Shown in pieces: positions 17,553-25,822 of a stretch of 37,329 nt of DNA. Every line of letters starts with the position of its first letter. The stretch's first letter is position 1. The notes beneath the pieces were generated by a model. That model ran no database searches, was not told the DNA's origin, and worked only from the letters and a program-made list of their open reading frames with translations. The DNA lies in assembly GCA_029251165.1 (NCBI GenBank), contig JAQXDW010000044.1, positions 1-37,329 of the forward strand. Direction: 5' to 3'. Source of the DNA: Myxococcota bacterium. Lineage in GTDB: Bacteria > Myxococcota_A > UBA796. A program made the position numbers and the translations under genes.

Positions 17553-17576
17553 AGCCCCCGCGCCAGTGCGGGGGCT
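17553..17576. terminator. GC hairpin between convergent genes
   Basis: AGCCCCCGC (17553-17561) and GCGGGGGCT (17568-17576) form a perfect 9-bp stem with a 6-nt loop. It sits between the convergent stops of the C1 peptidase and CotH genes, and its right arm touches the CotH stop codon. There is no T-tract. Confidence 0.6.
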
Positions 17577-18904
17577 CACGGTGAGGGCTGCGGCGGCCCG
17601 GCGCTCAGCTGTGTGGAGACCTCCTCCGCGCGCGCCGCAGCCCACAGCCGCATCGCGGCCTGCTGATCTCGGCAGCCGTAGTCACCCCACTCGCTGCGCG
17701 GATCGCTTCGGCAGTCGGACTCGATGGCCTTGGTCACCACTGCGACCTGCCCGGGGATGTCGAGGTCCTCCCAGAGCTGAAGCATGACCGCGATCCGGGC
17801 ATCCAGCGCAGCGCTGCACTCCACGTCGTCGCGGCACGCCTCGGCCAGCCGTCCCTCCAGCGCGGTGTACACCGCGATGTCGCCGTCCTCGTCTTCCTGA
17901 AAGCACTGATCCACGCCCCAGGGCAGCATCGACCACCGACCGGCACGGCTGGGGTTGGCCAGCAGGTAGTTGTTGCCGTTGGTGGCGTAGGCGTCGTCGT
18001 TGGTGGTGAGGATCTCGATCGCCCACAGGTCCAGCAGTGCCTCGGCGTCAAAGTGTGTCGCCAGCAGCGCCAGGACGCCGTCGGGATTGCCCGCCTCGAC
18101 AGCCTCAATCAGCGCCTCCAGATCGGAGATGTCCGCCTCGTCTCCCTCCTGAACCTCGAAGCGATCGGCTGCCCAGTCGAAGAGGTCTGCGCTGTAGCCG
18201 CCTTCGTACAGGGTGCCCTGTCCGTCGTCTCCGAGCGTCTGTGCCATGAACTGCGCATCGAGGGTCTCGACGATGCCGTAGAGACCAAACCACTCGTCGT
18301 TGACCCAGACCCGCGCATAGCCATGTCGAGGCGCGGGCAGCCCGGCGGACGCATAGAGCCTGTAGGCCATGTGCTCGGCGGCCATGGTCGGGTCCTGGAT
18401 CATGTTGTTGAGCGTCAGCCGACGCACCCCGTGCAGTGTCTGTCCGTCGCTCCACTCCGCAAAGTCGATCTTGAAGGCGGCCTTCTCGCTGAGGTCGCGA
18501 AAGGAGGTTGAGCCCTTGAGGTGCACCCCGACCCGCCACTGGTGGCCGGAGAAGATGAAGTCGGCGATGACGTCTTCTCCGGGAGCCTTCTCCAGCGCTG
18601 CGATGCCGTCTTCGCTGAGGAGCAAGCAGACATCGAGGATGTGGGGGGCACCCTGGCTGCTGTAGAGAAAGGCGCCGTCGCCGCTGCTGGTGTCGAGGCC
18701 CTCCACGTCCGCTGCGCAGGGGCCCGTGATCACCGGGCCGGGAACGAACTCCAGTGGCGCACCACCGGTGTCGCTGCTGTCGCTGCTGTCGCTGCTGTCG
18801 CTGCTGTCGCTCGGGGCGGACGTCCCGGGTGTGGACGGGGTGGTGTCCGATCCATCGACAGGGAGCGCGCAGGAGAGCAGCAGCGAGAGGGCGAGTTGTG
18901 ACAC
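17576..18904 (-). CDS. CotH-kinase family lipoprotein
   Basis: The product has 442 residues from GTG 18904. MSQLALSLLLSC is a lipoprotein signal with lipobox LLSC. A Ser/Asp repeat linker (SSD units, encoded by a 9-bp tandem repeat) follows. From about residue 100 the protein has the CotH fold: VGVHLKGSTSFRDLSEKAAF, RRLTLNNMIQDPT, AYRLYASAGLPAPRHGYARV and NDEWFGLYGIVETLD. Later come NGNNYLLANP and LPWGVDQCF, where the Asp is the likely metal ligand. CotH proteins are extracellular protein kinases that phosphorylate secreted or surface proteins. The Cys-bearing C-terminus (SDCRSD, YGCRDQQ) suggests disulfides. Upstream DNA carries an operator-like dyad. Confidence 0.88.
   Translation of the reverse strand: MSQLALSLLLSCALPVDGSDTTPSTPGTSAPSDSSDSSDSSDSSDTGGAPLEFVPGPVITGPCAADVEGLDTSSGDGAFLYSSQGAPHILDVCLLLSEDGIAALEKAPGEDVIADFIFSGHQWRVGVHLKGSTSFRDLSEKAAFKIDFAEWSDGQTLHGVRRLTLNNMIQDPTMAAEHMAYRLYASAGLPAPRHGYARVWVNDEWFGLYGIVETLDAQFMAQTLGDDGQGTLYEGGYSADLFDWAADRFEVQEGDEADISDLEALIEAVEAGNPDGVLALLATHFDAEALLDLWAIEILTTNDDAYATNGNNYLLANPSRAGRWSMLPWGVDQCFQEDEDGDIAVYTALEGRLAEACRDDVECSAALDARIAVMLQLWEDLDIPGQVAVVTKAIESDCRSDPRSEWGDYGCRDQQAAMRLWAAARAEEVSTQLSAGPPQPSP
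18771..18811. repeat. 9-bp tandem repeat coding for the CotH linker
   Basis: The unit TCGCTGCTG is repeated four times and then partly (TCGCT). It is in frame on the minus strand and codes for Ser-Ser-Asp units, so copy number can change the linker length without a frameshift. Confidence 0.8.
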
Positions 18905-18910
18905 AGTGAA

Positions 18911-18978
18911 GTGTACCGTGTTGCTCTCTGCAGGTACACTGTATTGCTCTCTACGGATTGAATTGGCGGTAGAGAGTG
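18911..18978 (-). promoter_or_regulatory. Operator-like repeats upstream of the CotH gene
   Basis: GTGTACC (18911-18917) and GGTACAC (18933-18939) form a 7-bp dyad with a 15-nt spacer. The sequence also reads as two direct copies ending in TTGCTCTCT, 23 nt apart (18911-18929 and 18934-18952, 15 of 19 identical). CTCTCTAC (18947-18954) pairs with GTAGAGAG (18969-18976). The element starts 7 nt from the CotH start codon. The binding protein is unknown. Confidence 0.4.
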
Positions 18979-19059
18979 TCTGTCCCGTGCGTCATCCTCG
19001 GGCTGTTTTCCTACAGCGTATCTCCCATCGAGGACCGCACCCCCGCCCCCCGACCACCG

Positions 19060-19245
19060 GCAGCAGTTACAGCCAGTGCGCCCGACAGGGGGGTGCCGGA
19101 GAAGGCGACAGAACCGGCCCCGATGAGCCAGCGTACAGGCTCGGGGGCGGGGAGGTGCTGGGTGGACCCGGCGTGGTGAACGATCCGGCCGGCCGCTGTG
19201 GCCTGGTGAGGAACAGCCTGCCAGAGCCCGCGCTGTAACTGCTGC
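19060..19245. repeat. 14-bp perfect inverted repeat flanking 158 bp
   Basis: GCAGCAGTTACAGC at 19060-19073 is the exact reverse complement of GCTGTAACTGCTGC at 19232-19245. It lies in the only long gene-free stretch. No transposase or target duplication was seen. It may be the ends of a small non-autonomous element or the closing stem of a structured RNA. Confidence 0.5.
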
Positions 19246-19412
19246 GGATCGGTGCTGGCGGGGAGGGCTGGGGAGCGATGAGCAAGCGGCGTGTCTGCTG
19301 AAGCGTCATGCTGGCCTGACCGACGACCCTGGAGCACCAGCCTTCGCGGAAGAGCCGACGCCGTGGGGCGATGAGTTCGAGGCGTGATAGCTTGGCGTTG
19401 AGGGCCCGTGAC

Positions 19413-20414
19413 ATGACACTCATTTCGTTCTGCATCAGCCTGCTCCTGACCGGCTGCGACTCTGAGGCGCCTGGCAGCACCCTGACCTGCGGCGAGGGGA
19501 CGCACCAAGAAGGCGACACCTGCGTCCCGGATGTCGATGACACGCCGGACAGCGAAGACACGTCAGACAGCGAAGACACGTCAGACAGCGAAGACACGTC
19601 AGACAGCGAAGACAAAGCGAAGCCCACCAAGAGTCCCAAGCGCGGAATCGCCTACGACCTCCGCGACACCAGCGACCTCGCAGCCCTCTCTCCAGGGGTG
19701 AGCTGGTGGTACAACTGGTACTTCAAGTCCGACGCCCCCGCCGACAGTGAGTCGGCCCACGACATGCAGTTTGTCCCCATGCTCTGGGGATACAACGCCG
19801 AGTCTGACTACGGTGAGCTCGCGTCGTGGCTGCTGGCGCACCCAGAGACCAACGATGTGCTGGTCATGAACGAGCCCAACCTCGTCAACCAGGCCAACAT
19901 GACGCCCAGCGCAGCGGTCGCCCACTGGCTCCGCTACGAGCAATTCCAGACGGCGATGCTGGAGGAGCATGGCCGGAGCATCCGCCTCATCGGTCCGGCG
20001 ATGACCTGGGGAACCATGGACGGCTACGCCGATCCGGTGGACTGGCTCGATGCCTTCTATGCGGCCTTCAATGCCTCCGAGGGGCGCGACCCCGTCATCG
20101 ATGTGCTGGCCTTTCACTGGTACGACTATGGACTCGACGATCAGCTGAGCCGCCTGGAGCCGTATGGAAAGCCCTTCTGGGTCACCGAGATGGCCAACTG
20201 GCACACCGAGGATGGCTGGACCATCGACACCGCCGAGAAGCAGCTCGAGACGATGAAGGACATGGTCGGGGTCTGTGAGTCCCGCGACGATGTCGAGCGC
20301 TACGCATGGTTCATCGGCCGCTGGGATCCCGACCCGCACTTCACCAGCCTCTTCGAGGACAGCCCCGGTGAGCTGACCGCGCTCGGTGCTGCCTACCTTC
20401 AGGAACCCTGGTGA
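19413..20414 (+). CDS. GH128-like glycoside hydrolase lipoprotein
   Basis: The product has 333 residues from ATG 19413, giving MTLISFCISLLLTGC with lipobox LTGC. An upstream in-frame codon at 19371 adds a charged segment unsuited to a signal. A short Cys pair region (TCGEGTHQEGDTC) and an acidic repeat linker (SEDTSD units) precede the catalytic domain at about 75-333. The TIM-barrel pattern of GH128 (glycosyl hydrolase catalytic core) is visible: GVSWWYNWYF, FVPMLWGY, VLVMNEPN with Glu154 as candidate acid/base, VLAFHWYDYG, and FWVTEMANW with Glu259 as candidate nucleophile. GH128 enzymes cut beta-1,3-glucans. A surface glucanase would attack fungal or algal polymers. Confidence 0.87.
   Translation: MTLISFCISLLLTGCDSEAPGSTLTCGEGTHQEGDTCVPDVDDTPDSEDTSDSEDTSDSEDTSDSEDKAKPTKSPKRGIAYDLRDTSDLAALSPGVSWWYNWYFKSDAPADSESAHDMQFVPMLWGYNAESDYGELASWLLAHPETNDVLVMNEPNLVNQANMTPSAAVAHWLRYEQFQTAMLEEHGRSIRLIGPAMTWGTMDGYADPVDWLDAFYAAFNASEGRDPVIDVLAFHWYDYGLDDQLSRLEPYGKPFWVTEMANWHTEDGWTIDTAEKQLETMKDMVGVCESRDDVERYAWFIGRWDPDPHFTSLFEDSPGELTALGAAYLQEPW
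19548..19613. repeat. 18-bp tandem repeat in GH128 linker
   Basis: The unit GACAGCGAAGACACGTCA occurs three times exactly (19548, 19566, 19584), with a partial fourth copy to 19613. It is in frame and codes for DSEDTS units. The exact identity suggests recent expansion by slippage. Confidence 0.9.
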
Positions 20415-20457
20415 GAAGCGGGGTGCATCGCGCTGAGCGGCAGCATGGTGTCTTCAT

Positions 20458-21609
20458 ATGAGACACCACGCCTTCACGGTCGGACTCCTGCTGCTCGGGG
20501 CTGGCTGCGGCAAGTCCGACGACACGGGCACCGTACCGGTCGACACCCCTGAGCCCTATGTTCCAGACTACGACGACTCCAATTGTCGAGGAGACTTCGT
20601 CTGGACGAGCTGGGAGGAGCGCTCGGACAACGGGACGGTCGACTTCACCCTGGAGCTTCCCGAGGGGCGCAGCTTTCAGATGACCGTCGAGGCCCGGCAG
20701 GACGACATCGTCACCATGGCCAGCCAGGTCACGCACCCCTCTGGGGCTGTGGCGTACACCTGGAACGACTGGAACAACACCAGCCAGAACTACACCTACG
20801 CGGCCTACCCGGAGACGGCCGTCTCGACGCTGAACTACCCGGTCCGCGCCAGCGACATGCCCTATGAGGCGGGCACCTGGCTCATCGAGTTCTTCACCCT
20901 CGACCGAACCGGCGACTACATCGACGGCGTCCCGGTGAGCATCTGGCTGTACGTCGCCGAGGACGACAGCCTCGAGACCGGGTGTGTGTATGTCGACGTC
21001 TCGTACGCCGACGGGGTCTCGGCCGACGAGGCGGTCACCGACGCTGTCGAGGCGGCCTTTGCCCGCTGGAACCAGATCTGGCTGGACTACGGCCTGAAGG
21101 TCATCCCGCTCAGCATCCGCAGCGCCGCCATCGACGCTGATGCCCCCTCGCCGCAGGCGGGCGATGCGGTCTATGACAAGCTCTCCCGCAGCGACGAGCC
21201 CATCCTCCAGCTGGTCGTGGCCGAGAGCATCAGCGGCGAGGCGGCGCTGGGCGAGGCCGGCAGCATTCCCGGCAGCCTCGCCTCCACTCCCCACGCTGCG
21301 GTGACCCTCTCCTGGCTTCAGCATGCCGGGACGGATGGTGTGCTCGATGCGCAGGATGTGCAGACCATGGGAGAGACCATGGCCCACGAGGCCAGCCACT
21401 TCCTGGGGCTGTTCCATCCGGTCGAGTTCTCCGACGGGGTCGCCACTTCATACGACGCGCTCGGCGATACTCCGTCGTGTGACAGCCGCGATGACTGTGA
21501 CGACTCCCTGGAGGCAAACCTGATGTACCCCTACGCTACCGGCTCGGTTCAGGATGTCCTCACGGAAGAGCAGGTCGGTGTCTTGCAGCGCTGGACCGGC
21601 GTCCAGTAG
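20458..21609 (+). CDS. Metzincin-like zinc metallopeptidase lipoprotein
   Basis: The product has 383 residues from ATG 20458. The signal peptide MRHHAFTVGLLLLGAGC has lipobox GAGC. A short Asp/Thr/Pro linker follows. Residues about 40-180 form a beta-rich domain with no clear match. The catalytic part has the extended zinc motif HEASHFLGLFH (His310, Glu311, His314, Gly317, His320), which marks metzincins. Met356 in LMYP is the Met-turn. Four Cys residues lie in and around SCDSRDDC. The layout resembles the pappalysin/M43 group. It follows the GH128 gene by 43 nt on the same strand, so an operon is likely. Likely role: surface protein degradation. Confidence 0.87.
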   Translation: MRHHAFTVGLLLLGAGCGKSDDTGTVPVDTPEPYVPDYDDSNCRGDFVWTSWEERSDNGTVDFTLELPEGRSFQMTVEARQDDIVTMASQVTHPSGAVAYTWNDWNNTSQNYTYAAYPETAVSTLNYPVRASDMPYEAGTWLIEFFTLDRTGDYIDGVPVSIWLYVAEDDSLETGCVYVDVSYADGVSADEAVTDAVEAAFARWNQIWLDYGLKVIPLSIRSAAIDADAPSPQAGDAVYDKLSRSDEPILQLVVAESISGEAALGEAGSIPGSLASTPHAAVTLSWLQHAGTDGVLDAQDVQTMGETMAHEASHFLGLFHPVEFSDGVATSYDALGDTPSCDSRDDCDDSLEANLMYPYATGSVQDVLTEEQVGVLQRWTGVQ

Positions 21610-21622
21610 CCCTCTCGGGGCT
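21608..21622 (+). terminator. Short hairpin after metallopeptidase gene
   Basis: AGCCC and GGGCT form a 5-bp stem with a 5-nt loop, overlapping the stop codon. There is no T-tract, so this is a weak candidate. Confidence 0.25.
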
Positions 21623-21630
21623 GGGTGCTT

Positions 21631-21657
21631 GGGGGTAAAAGGGGTTATGGGTAGGGG
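21631..21657 (+). promoter_or_regulatory. G-quadruplex-type motif in leader region
   Basis: Four G-runs (5, 4, 3 and 4 Gs) are separated by loops TAAAA, TTAT and TA. This satisfies the usual G3+N1-7 pattern on the sense strand, 53 nt before the start of the MYXO-CTERM gene. The function is not known. Confidence 0.4.
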
Positions 21658-21710
21658 TCTTGGCGAGGGTTGCTGCGATCGGTGACCGCGAACCGCCAAT
21701 CGGAGGCTCC

Positions 21711-22859
21711 ATGTCGATTCGTTTTCCTGCTGCACTGAGTGTGATCCTGGCTGCACCGCTGAGCGCGGTCGCTGGCGATACCTCCGCTGTGGACAACGGG
21801 CTCTCAGAGGCCCAGACCTCCTACACCGGCGCGGTGATGCTCGAGGGCGAGGTGGACGTCACCTTCGGCGGCATCGAGGTCGGCGACATGGGCCTGGACA
21901 CCGGCCAGGAGCGGTACGCTTTCTTTACCGGAAACACCCTCTACTTCGGCGTCGAAGACGAGCACGCCAACTCAGTAGATGGCATCGCTGAGTTCTTCTG
22001 GTTTGAGTCCTCCATCGATCGTGGCTCGGACTTCTATGTGGCGGTCCTCAAGATCCGCACCACCCCCAACGTCGACGAGGACTGGTACCTCGATGTCGGC
22101 GATCAGCCGGTCAACACGGTCCGCGCAGAGACCGACACGTCGAAGGGCGTCGGCGCCTTCCGCTGGGACTGGTCGCTGCCCTTTGAGAACTATGGGATGG
22201 ACTCCTACGGTGAGGTGACCCTCACCAGCGAGTACGGCATCGGCAACAGCGCCGAGGGCTCGGCCATGTACGCCAACAAGGTCGAGAAGGACGGCGCCAG
22301 CGCTGAGGTCAATGTCCAGTCGAAGGGCTACGTCAACGCCGACTACAAGGTCGCCACGCAGTATCAGGTCACCCTGTACCGCTGGAACACTGTCGTTCAG
22401 GGCGGCGCTGGCTACATGGACTGGTCGGTGACCCTCGAGAACAGCGACCGGGACAGCCAGAGCGCCTACCACGAGTACTTCCTCGTCATGCAGGTTGATG
22501 AGGGCGAGACCTTCACCATCGACCACCTCGACATCGGCGGCGGCCTCAACGGCTGGTGGTGGGGAGAGGACACCTCGCTGGGCGTTGCCATCACCGACAT
22601 CCAGCTCTCGCAGCCGCCCTTCGAGCCGGACTGGAACGACGAAGACACTGACGGCAACGGCTCGGCAGAAGAGGACGACGACTGGTCCGACCGCGAGGAC
22701 GAGACCGGCGAGGGCACCGACGGCAGCGCCAGCCCCGACGACAGCGGCGACGTCAACGTCAACCTCCTGGGCTGCGCCGCTGCGCCCCTGGCTCCTGCCG
22801 CCCCGCTGGCGCTGGCTGGACTGATGGGCCTCCTCGGCCTCGCCCGCCGCCGCGACTGA
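21711..22859 (+). CDS. Exported MYXO-CTERM protein of unknown function
   Basis: The product has 382 residues. ATG 21711 has GGAGG 5 nt upstream and gives a clean signal peptide (MSIRFPAALSVILAAPLSAVAG); the earlier in-frame codon at 21660 would bury it. The mature part (residues 25-300) is aromatic-rich and predicted mostly beta, with Trp/Tyr clusters such as RWDWSLPFENYGMD and GGGLNGWWWGED. I recognise no family. A strongly acidic linker (about 300-345) leads to NLLGCAAAP, a hydrophobic helix and ARRRD, a MYXO-CTERM-like signal for surface anchoring. It is downstream of the metallopeptidase gene by 101 nt, which includes a G-rich leader. Confidence 0.83.
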   Translation: MSIRFPAALSVILAAPLSAVAGDTSAVDNGLSEAQTSYTGAVMLEGEVDVTFGGIEVGDMGLDTGQERYAFFTGNTLYFGVEDEHANSVDGIAEFFWFESSIDRGSDFYVAVLKIRTTPNVDEDWYLDVGDQPVNTVRAETDTSKGVGAFRWDWSLPFENYGMDSYGEVTLTSEYGIGNSAEGSAMYANKVEKDGASAEVNVQSKGYVNADYKVATQYQVTLYRWNTVVQGGAGYMDWSVTLENSDRDSQSAYHEYFLVMQVDEGETFTIDHLDIGGGLNGWWWGEDTSLGVAITDIQLSQPPFEPDWNDEDTDGNGSAEEDDDWSDREDETGEGTDGSASPDDSGDVNVNLLGCAAAPLAPAAPLALAGLMGLLGLARRRD

Positions 22860-22873
22860 GCAGGACGGTCGCG

Positions 22874-22927
22874 GTCCAGCTCGTCAGCGTCGTCCAGCTC
22901 GTCAGCATCGTCCAGCTCGTCAGCGTC
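22874..22927. repeat. 18-bp intergenic tandem repeat
   Basis: Three copies of GTCCAGCTCGTCAGCGTC start at 22874, 22892 and 22910; the middle copy has one change (GCATC). They lie 15 nt after the MYXO-CTERM stop and before the stop of the LRR gene, in a convergent gap, and no credible coding frame covers them. Confidence 0.85.
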
Positions 22928-22997
22928 TCATCTCTGCTGACGGAGTGGTCTGTCTTCCCTGATGGTGTGTGAGGCCCTCTCGCCGGAGCAGCGTGGC

Positions 22998-25775
22998 CTA
23001 CCACTTCCGGTAGTGAACCTCCGCCCAGGGCAGCAGCTTCTTGCCGTCCTTGACCAGCTTGCGCTGCTTGGGGCCGAGCTTGAGCGTCTTGAGGTTCTTG
23101 AGGCGAGCGAGCTCGGGCGGCAGCGCGGTCAGCTGGTTGTCGATGAGATCGAGGGTCTCCAGCTTGGCCAGCTGGCCGATCTCCGGCGGCAGCGTGGTGA
23201 TGGCGTTGCGGGCCAGGCTGAGGTGGACCAGCTGCGAGAGCTGCCCGATCTCAGCCGGCAGTGCCTTGAGCTTGTTGTCTCGTAGGTACAGCGACCAGAG
23301 CTTCTTCATCGTGCCGATCTCTGCCGGTAGCTTGGAGATGGAATTCTTGTCTGCCGAGAGCCGGGTGACCGCGTGCAGCATGCCGATCTCAGCGGGCAGG
23401 GAGCGCAGCTGGTTTTGATCGGCGTTGATCACGGTCAGGTCAGGCATGGCGCCGATTCCGTTGAGGTTGGTCAGCGCGTTGTTGCCGACCTCCAGGCTGG
23501 TCAGCTGGGACTGCTTCAGCAGCGCCGTGGGCAGGGTCTTGAGCTTGCAGCGGTCCATGGTCAGCTTCGTCAACTTCAGCGCCCCGAGGGACTCTGGCAA
23601 CGCGGTCAGCAGATTGTTGCTGAGGTAGAGCTCGCGGAGGCGGGGGAGGCTGCCGATGGTGTCTGGTAGCGTCGTCAGCTTGTTGTTGCTTAGGGTCAGG
23701 TTGTCGAGCCTGGTGAGCCTGCCGATCTCCGCTGGCAGGACTGAGATGCTGGTCTTCGAGAGGTCGAGCATCTCCAGGGCGCTCAGCTGCCCCAGCCCGC
23801 TCAGCGCCAGTCCGCTCAGATCCATGTTGTTGAGGTGGAGCACGTTCAGGCCGCGCAGCGTCCACAGCACGTCCAGCGTCGTCATCGCGTTGTACGACAG
23901 GTTCAGTATCCGCAGCGTGGTGTTGTCGCGCAACCCCTCGGGCAGGGTGGTGAGCCGGAGCCGTGAGAAGTCGGCGAAGGAGAGGCTCTTTGCGCGCTCA
24001 ATACCCGGCGGAAGCTGGGGAACTGTGGGAAATGTGTACCCCTGTCCGGACTCCTGTAGGCGAAGACTGGTCACTGCATCGAGCTGCCCGCTGGCCGCCA
24101 GGAAGCCGACTGCCAGGTAGATGCGGTGGTTGGGGACTCCTTTCTTGGCATCGATGCCGACCTTGATTCCCCCGGTGTCCATTCCACACCCCCGGACCAG
24201 CGCCCCCACGATCTCCGGAGCGGGGTTGCTCGCGAGCAGGGTCATCCCCTGGTGGACGGTCTCAAAGTCCACGGCCTTGAACAGCTTGCGCAGGGCAGTC
24301 AGCTGCTTCCGGGTGCTGCCGGTGGCGGGCTTGGGCTTGGGCTTGGTCTTGGGCTTGGAGATGTCCTCTGGGGGGAAGCTGTGCCAGACCTTGAGCGCGG
24401 GGTTGGCGGCCTTCAGGCGCCGCAGCAGCGCATGGGGCTCGCTCAGCTCGGTGCAGCCGCGCAGATCGAGAAGCTCCAGGCTGGGCAGCGTGGCGAGTCC
24501 TTCGGGCAGGGCGGTGATGCGGGTCTTCTGAAGGAACAGGGTCTTGAGCGACTTGAGGCTACAGATGCTCTCTGGGAGGGCTGGCAGCAGGGTCGTGCTG
24601 AGGTCGAGGCGCTCCAGCGCAGTCAGTTCGCTGAGATCGGGCAGGGCAGACAGCGGGTTGTCCAGCAGGCTCAGCTCCCGCAGGCTGCAGAGCGTTGTGA
24701 TCTCAACGGGGAGGGTGCGGAGTCGGTTGTAGCCCAGCCTCAGAGACTCCAGAGCGGTGAGGTTGCCGATCTCGGGCGGCAGGGTGGTGATGTCATTGCT
24801 CAGCAGATCCAGCTGGGTCAGCTTGGTGAGGTTCCCGATCTCGGGCGGCAGGGTGGTGATGGCGTTGAAGCGAATCTCCAGCGTGGTCAGCGCCGAGTAG
24901 CGGCCAATCTCAGCGGGAACGGCCTCCAGCTGGGTGTGGTTCTGGAGGTGGTTCGGGCTGCTGAACGCCAGCTTGGAGATGGCCGCCATCCGCAGGCTGT
25001 CATCGACCACAGCCTCCGCAGAGATGTTAGGCAGCAGGCGGAGAAAGGCCTGATTGAGCAGGGCCTGCTCGTGGCGCCAGCCGGCCCGCTGGAAGGCTCG
25101 CTGCGACTTGGGGCGAGCCATGGAGCGAAACGCTCGACTGAGCTGCAGTGTGCCCTCGCGGATGCGACAGTCGCTGAGCAGCGTGCTCTCCAGGCTGGGG
25201 TTCTTCAGCGCCCGGGCCAGGGCAATGCCCTGCTCGTGGTCTTCGTCGGTGTTCTTCAGCAGCGAGATCAGCTTGCGGCACAGCTGGCGCCGACTCTTGT
25301 CTGTGCGCAGGGCGCCGGCGGCCTGGGGAGAGATCTGTACGCGCCAGGCGGCCTCTGTGAGCACCACCACCGTCTGGCCGACTGGACACACTGCCCCCGC
25401 CCCAAGCACGACCACGTCGGTGCCCTCCTCGACCGTGGATGCCAGGGCCCCGATCGCTGCGAGGGACTGGAGCCGGGTCTCTGCCGAGATGCCAAGACCG
25501 GCCACGCTCAGCCCCTTCAGGCCCCGCCCCGTCTTCCCCGCAGCTGGCCGCAGTCGCAGCTTCTTGACCACATCAGCCACCGCCACTCCGACCTCAGCAC
25601 CGTCGGAGTCTCGGTAGGTGGCGTAGGTGGTGGCCGCGGGATCAAAGCGCCAGCTGTCGGCGGCGATGGCATGAGCGGGCTTCTTCTGCTCGATGAGCCA
25701 GCCGCGACGGGCGGCGACCTGAACAACGGACTGAAGGATGGACGTGTCGGAGATGAGCTTTAGGAGGCCGTTCAT
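22998..25775 (-). CDS. Leucine-rich-repeat protein, two LRR blocks
   Basis: The product has 925 residues from ATG 25775, with no signal peptide or membrane helix. Residues 1-275 have no recognised domain. LRR block 1 (about 280-440) uses the short 23-residue bacterial/SHOC2-like repeat (LPPEIGNLTKLTQLDLLSND). A basic KPKTKPKPKP linker (about 455-465) and a helical module (RKLFKAVDFETVHQGMTLL) follow. LRR block 2 (about 600-915) ends at LARLKNLKTLKL. Such proteins bind other proteins. The gene lies 47 nt downstream of the repeat-protein gene on the same strand, so the two are probably co-transcribed and may interact. The product is likely cytoplasmic. Confidence 0.88.
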   Translation of the reverse strand: MNGLLKLISDTSILQSVVQVAARRGWLIEQKKPAHAIAADSWRFDPAATTYATYRDSDGAEVGVAVADVVKKLRLRPAAGKTGRGLKGLSVAGLGISAETRLQSLAAIGALASTVEEGTDVVVLGAGAVCPVGQTVVVLTEAAWRVQISPQAAGALRTDKSRRQLCRKLISLLKNTDEDHEQGIALARALKNPSLESTLLSDCRIREGTLQLSRAFRSMARPKSQRAFQRAGWRHEQALLNQAFLRLLPNISAEAVVDDSLRMAAISKLAFSSPNHLQNHTQLEAVPAEIGRYSALTTLEIRFNAITTLPPEIGNLTKLTQLDLLSNDITTLPPEIGNLTALESLRLGYNRLRTLPVEITTLCSLRELSLLDNPLSALPDLSELTALERLDLSTTLLPALPESICSLKSLKTLFLQKTRITALPEGLATLPSLELLDLRGCTELSEPHALLRRLKAANPALKVWHSFPPEDISKPKTKPKPKPATGSTRKQLTALRKLFKAVDFETVHQGMTLLASNPAPEIVGALVRGCGMDTGGIKVGIDAKKGVPNHRIYLAVGFLAASGQLDAVTSLRLQESGQGYTFPTVPQLPPGIERAKSLSFADFSRLRLTTLPEGLRDNTTLRILNLSYNAMTTLDVLWTLRGLNVLHLNNMDLSGLALSGLGQLSALEMLDLSKTSISVLPAEIGRLTRLDNLTLSNNKLTTLPDTIGSLPRLRELYLSNNLLTALPESLGALKLTKLTMDRCKLKTLPTALLKQSQLTSLEVGNNALTNLNGIGAMPDLTVINADQNQLRSLPAEIGMLHAVTRLSADKNSISKLPAEIGTMKKLWSLYLRDNKLKALPAEIGQLSQLVHLSLARNAITTLPPEIGQLAKLETLDLIDNQLTALPPELARLKNLKTLKLGPKQRKLVKDGKKLLPWAEVHYRKW

Positions 25776-25822
25776 TGACTAAAGAATAGAGGAAGTCTCA
25801 AAACTGAGCAATACAGCACCGC

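Larger units (their letters stand above)
18905..19412. other. Gene-free stretch of about 500 bp
   Basis: Between the divergent starts of the CotH gene (18904) and the GH128 gene (19413) I see no credible coding frame. Open frames here run out of the neighbouring genes, lack a plausible start or are low-complexity. It contains an operator-like dyad next to the CotH start and a 14-bp perfect inverted repeat, listed separately. A C-rich run lies at 19040-19052. Confidence 0.6.

Noticed and set aside
18690..19639. Several overlapping frames in the 18905-19412 gap
   Set aside because: They are extensions of frames antisense to the neighbours, are Pro/Ser/Arg-rich and lack plausible starts.
22759..23004. 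Small minus-strand frame with LTSWT repeats
   Set aside because: It overlaps the end of the MYXO-CTERM gene, has no ribosome binding site, and its repeats only translate the 18-bp intergenic repeat.
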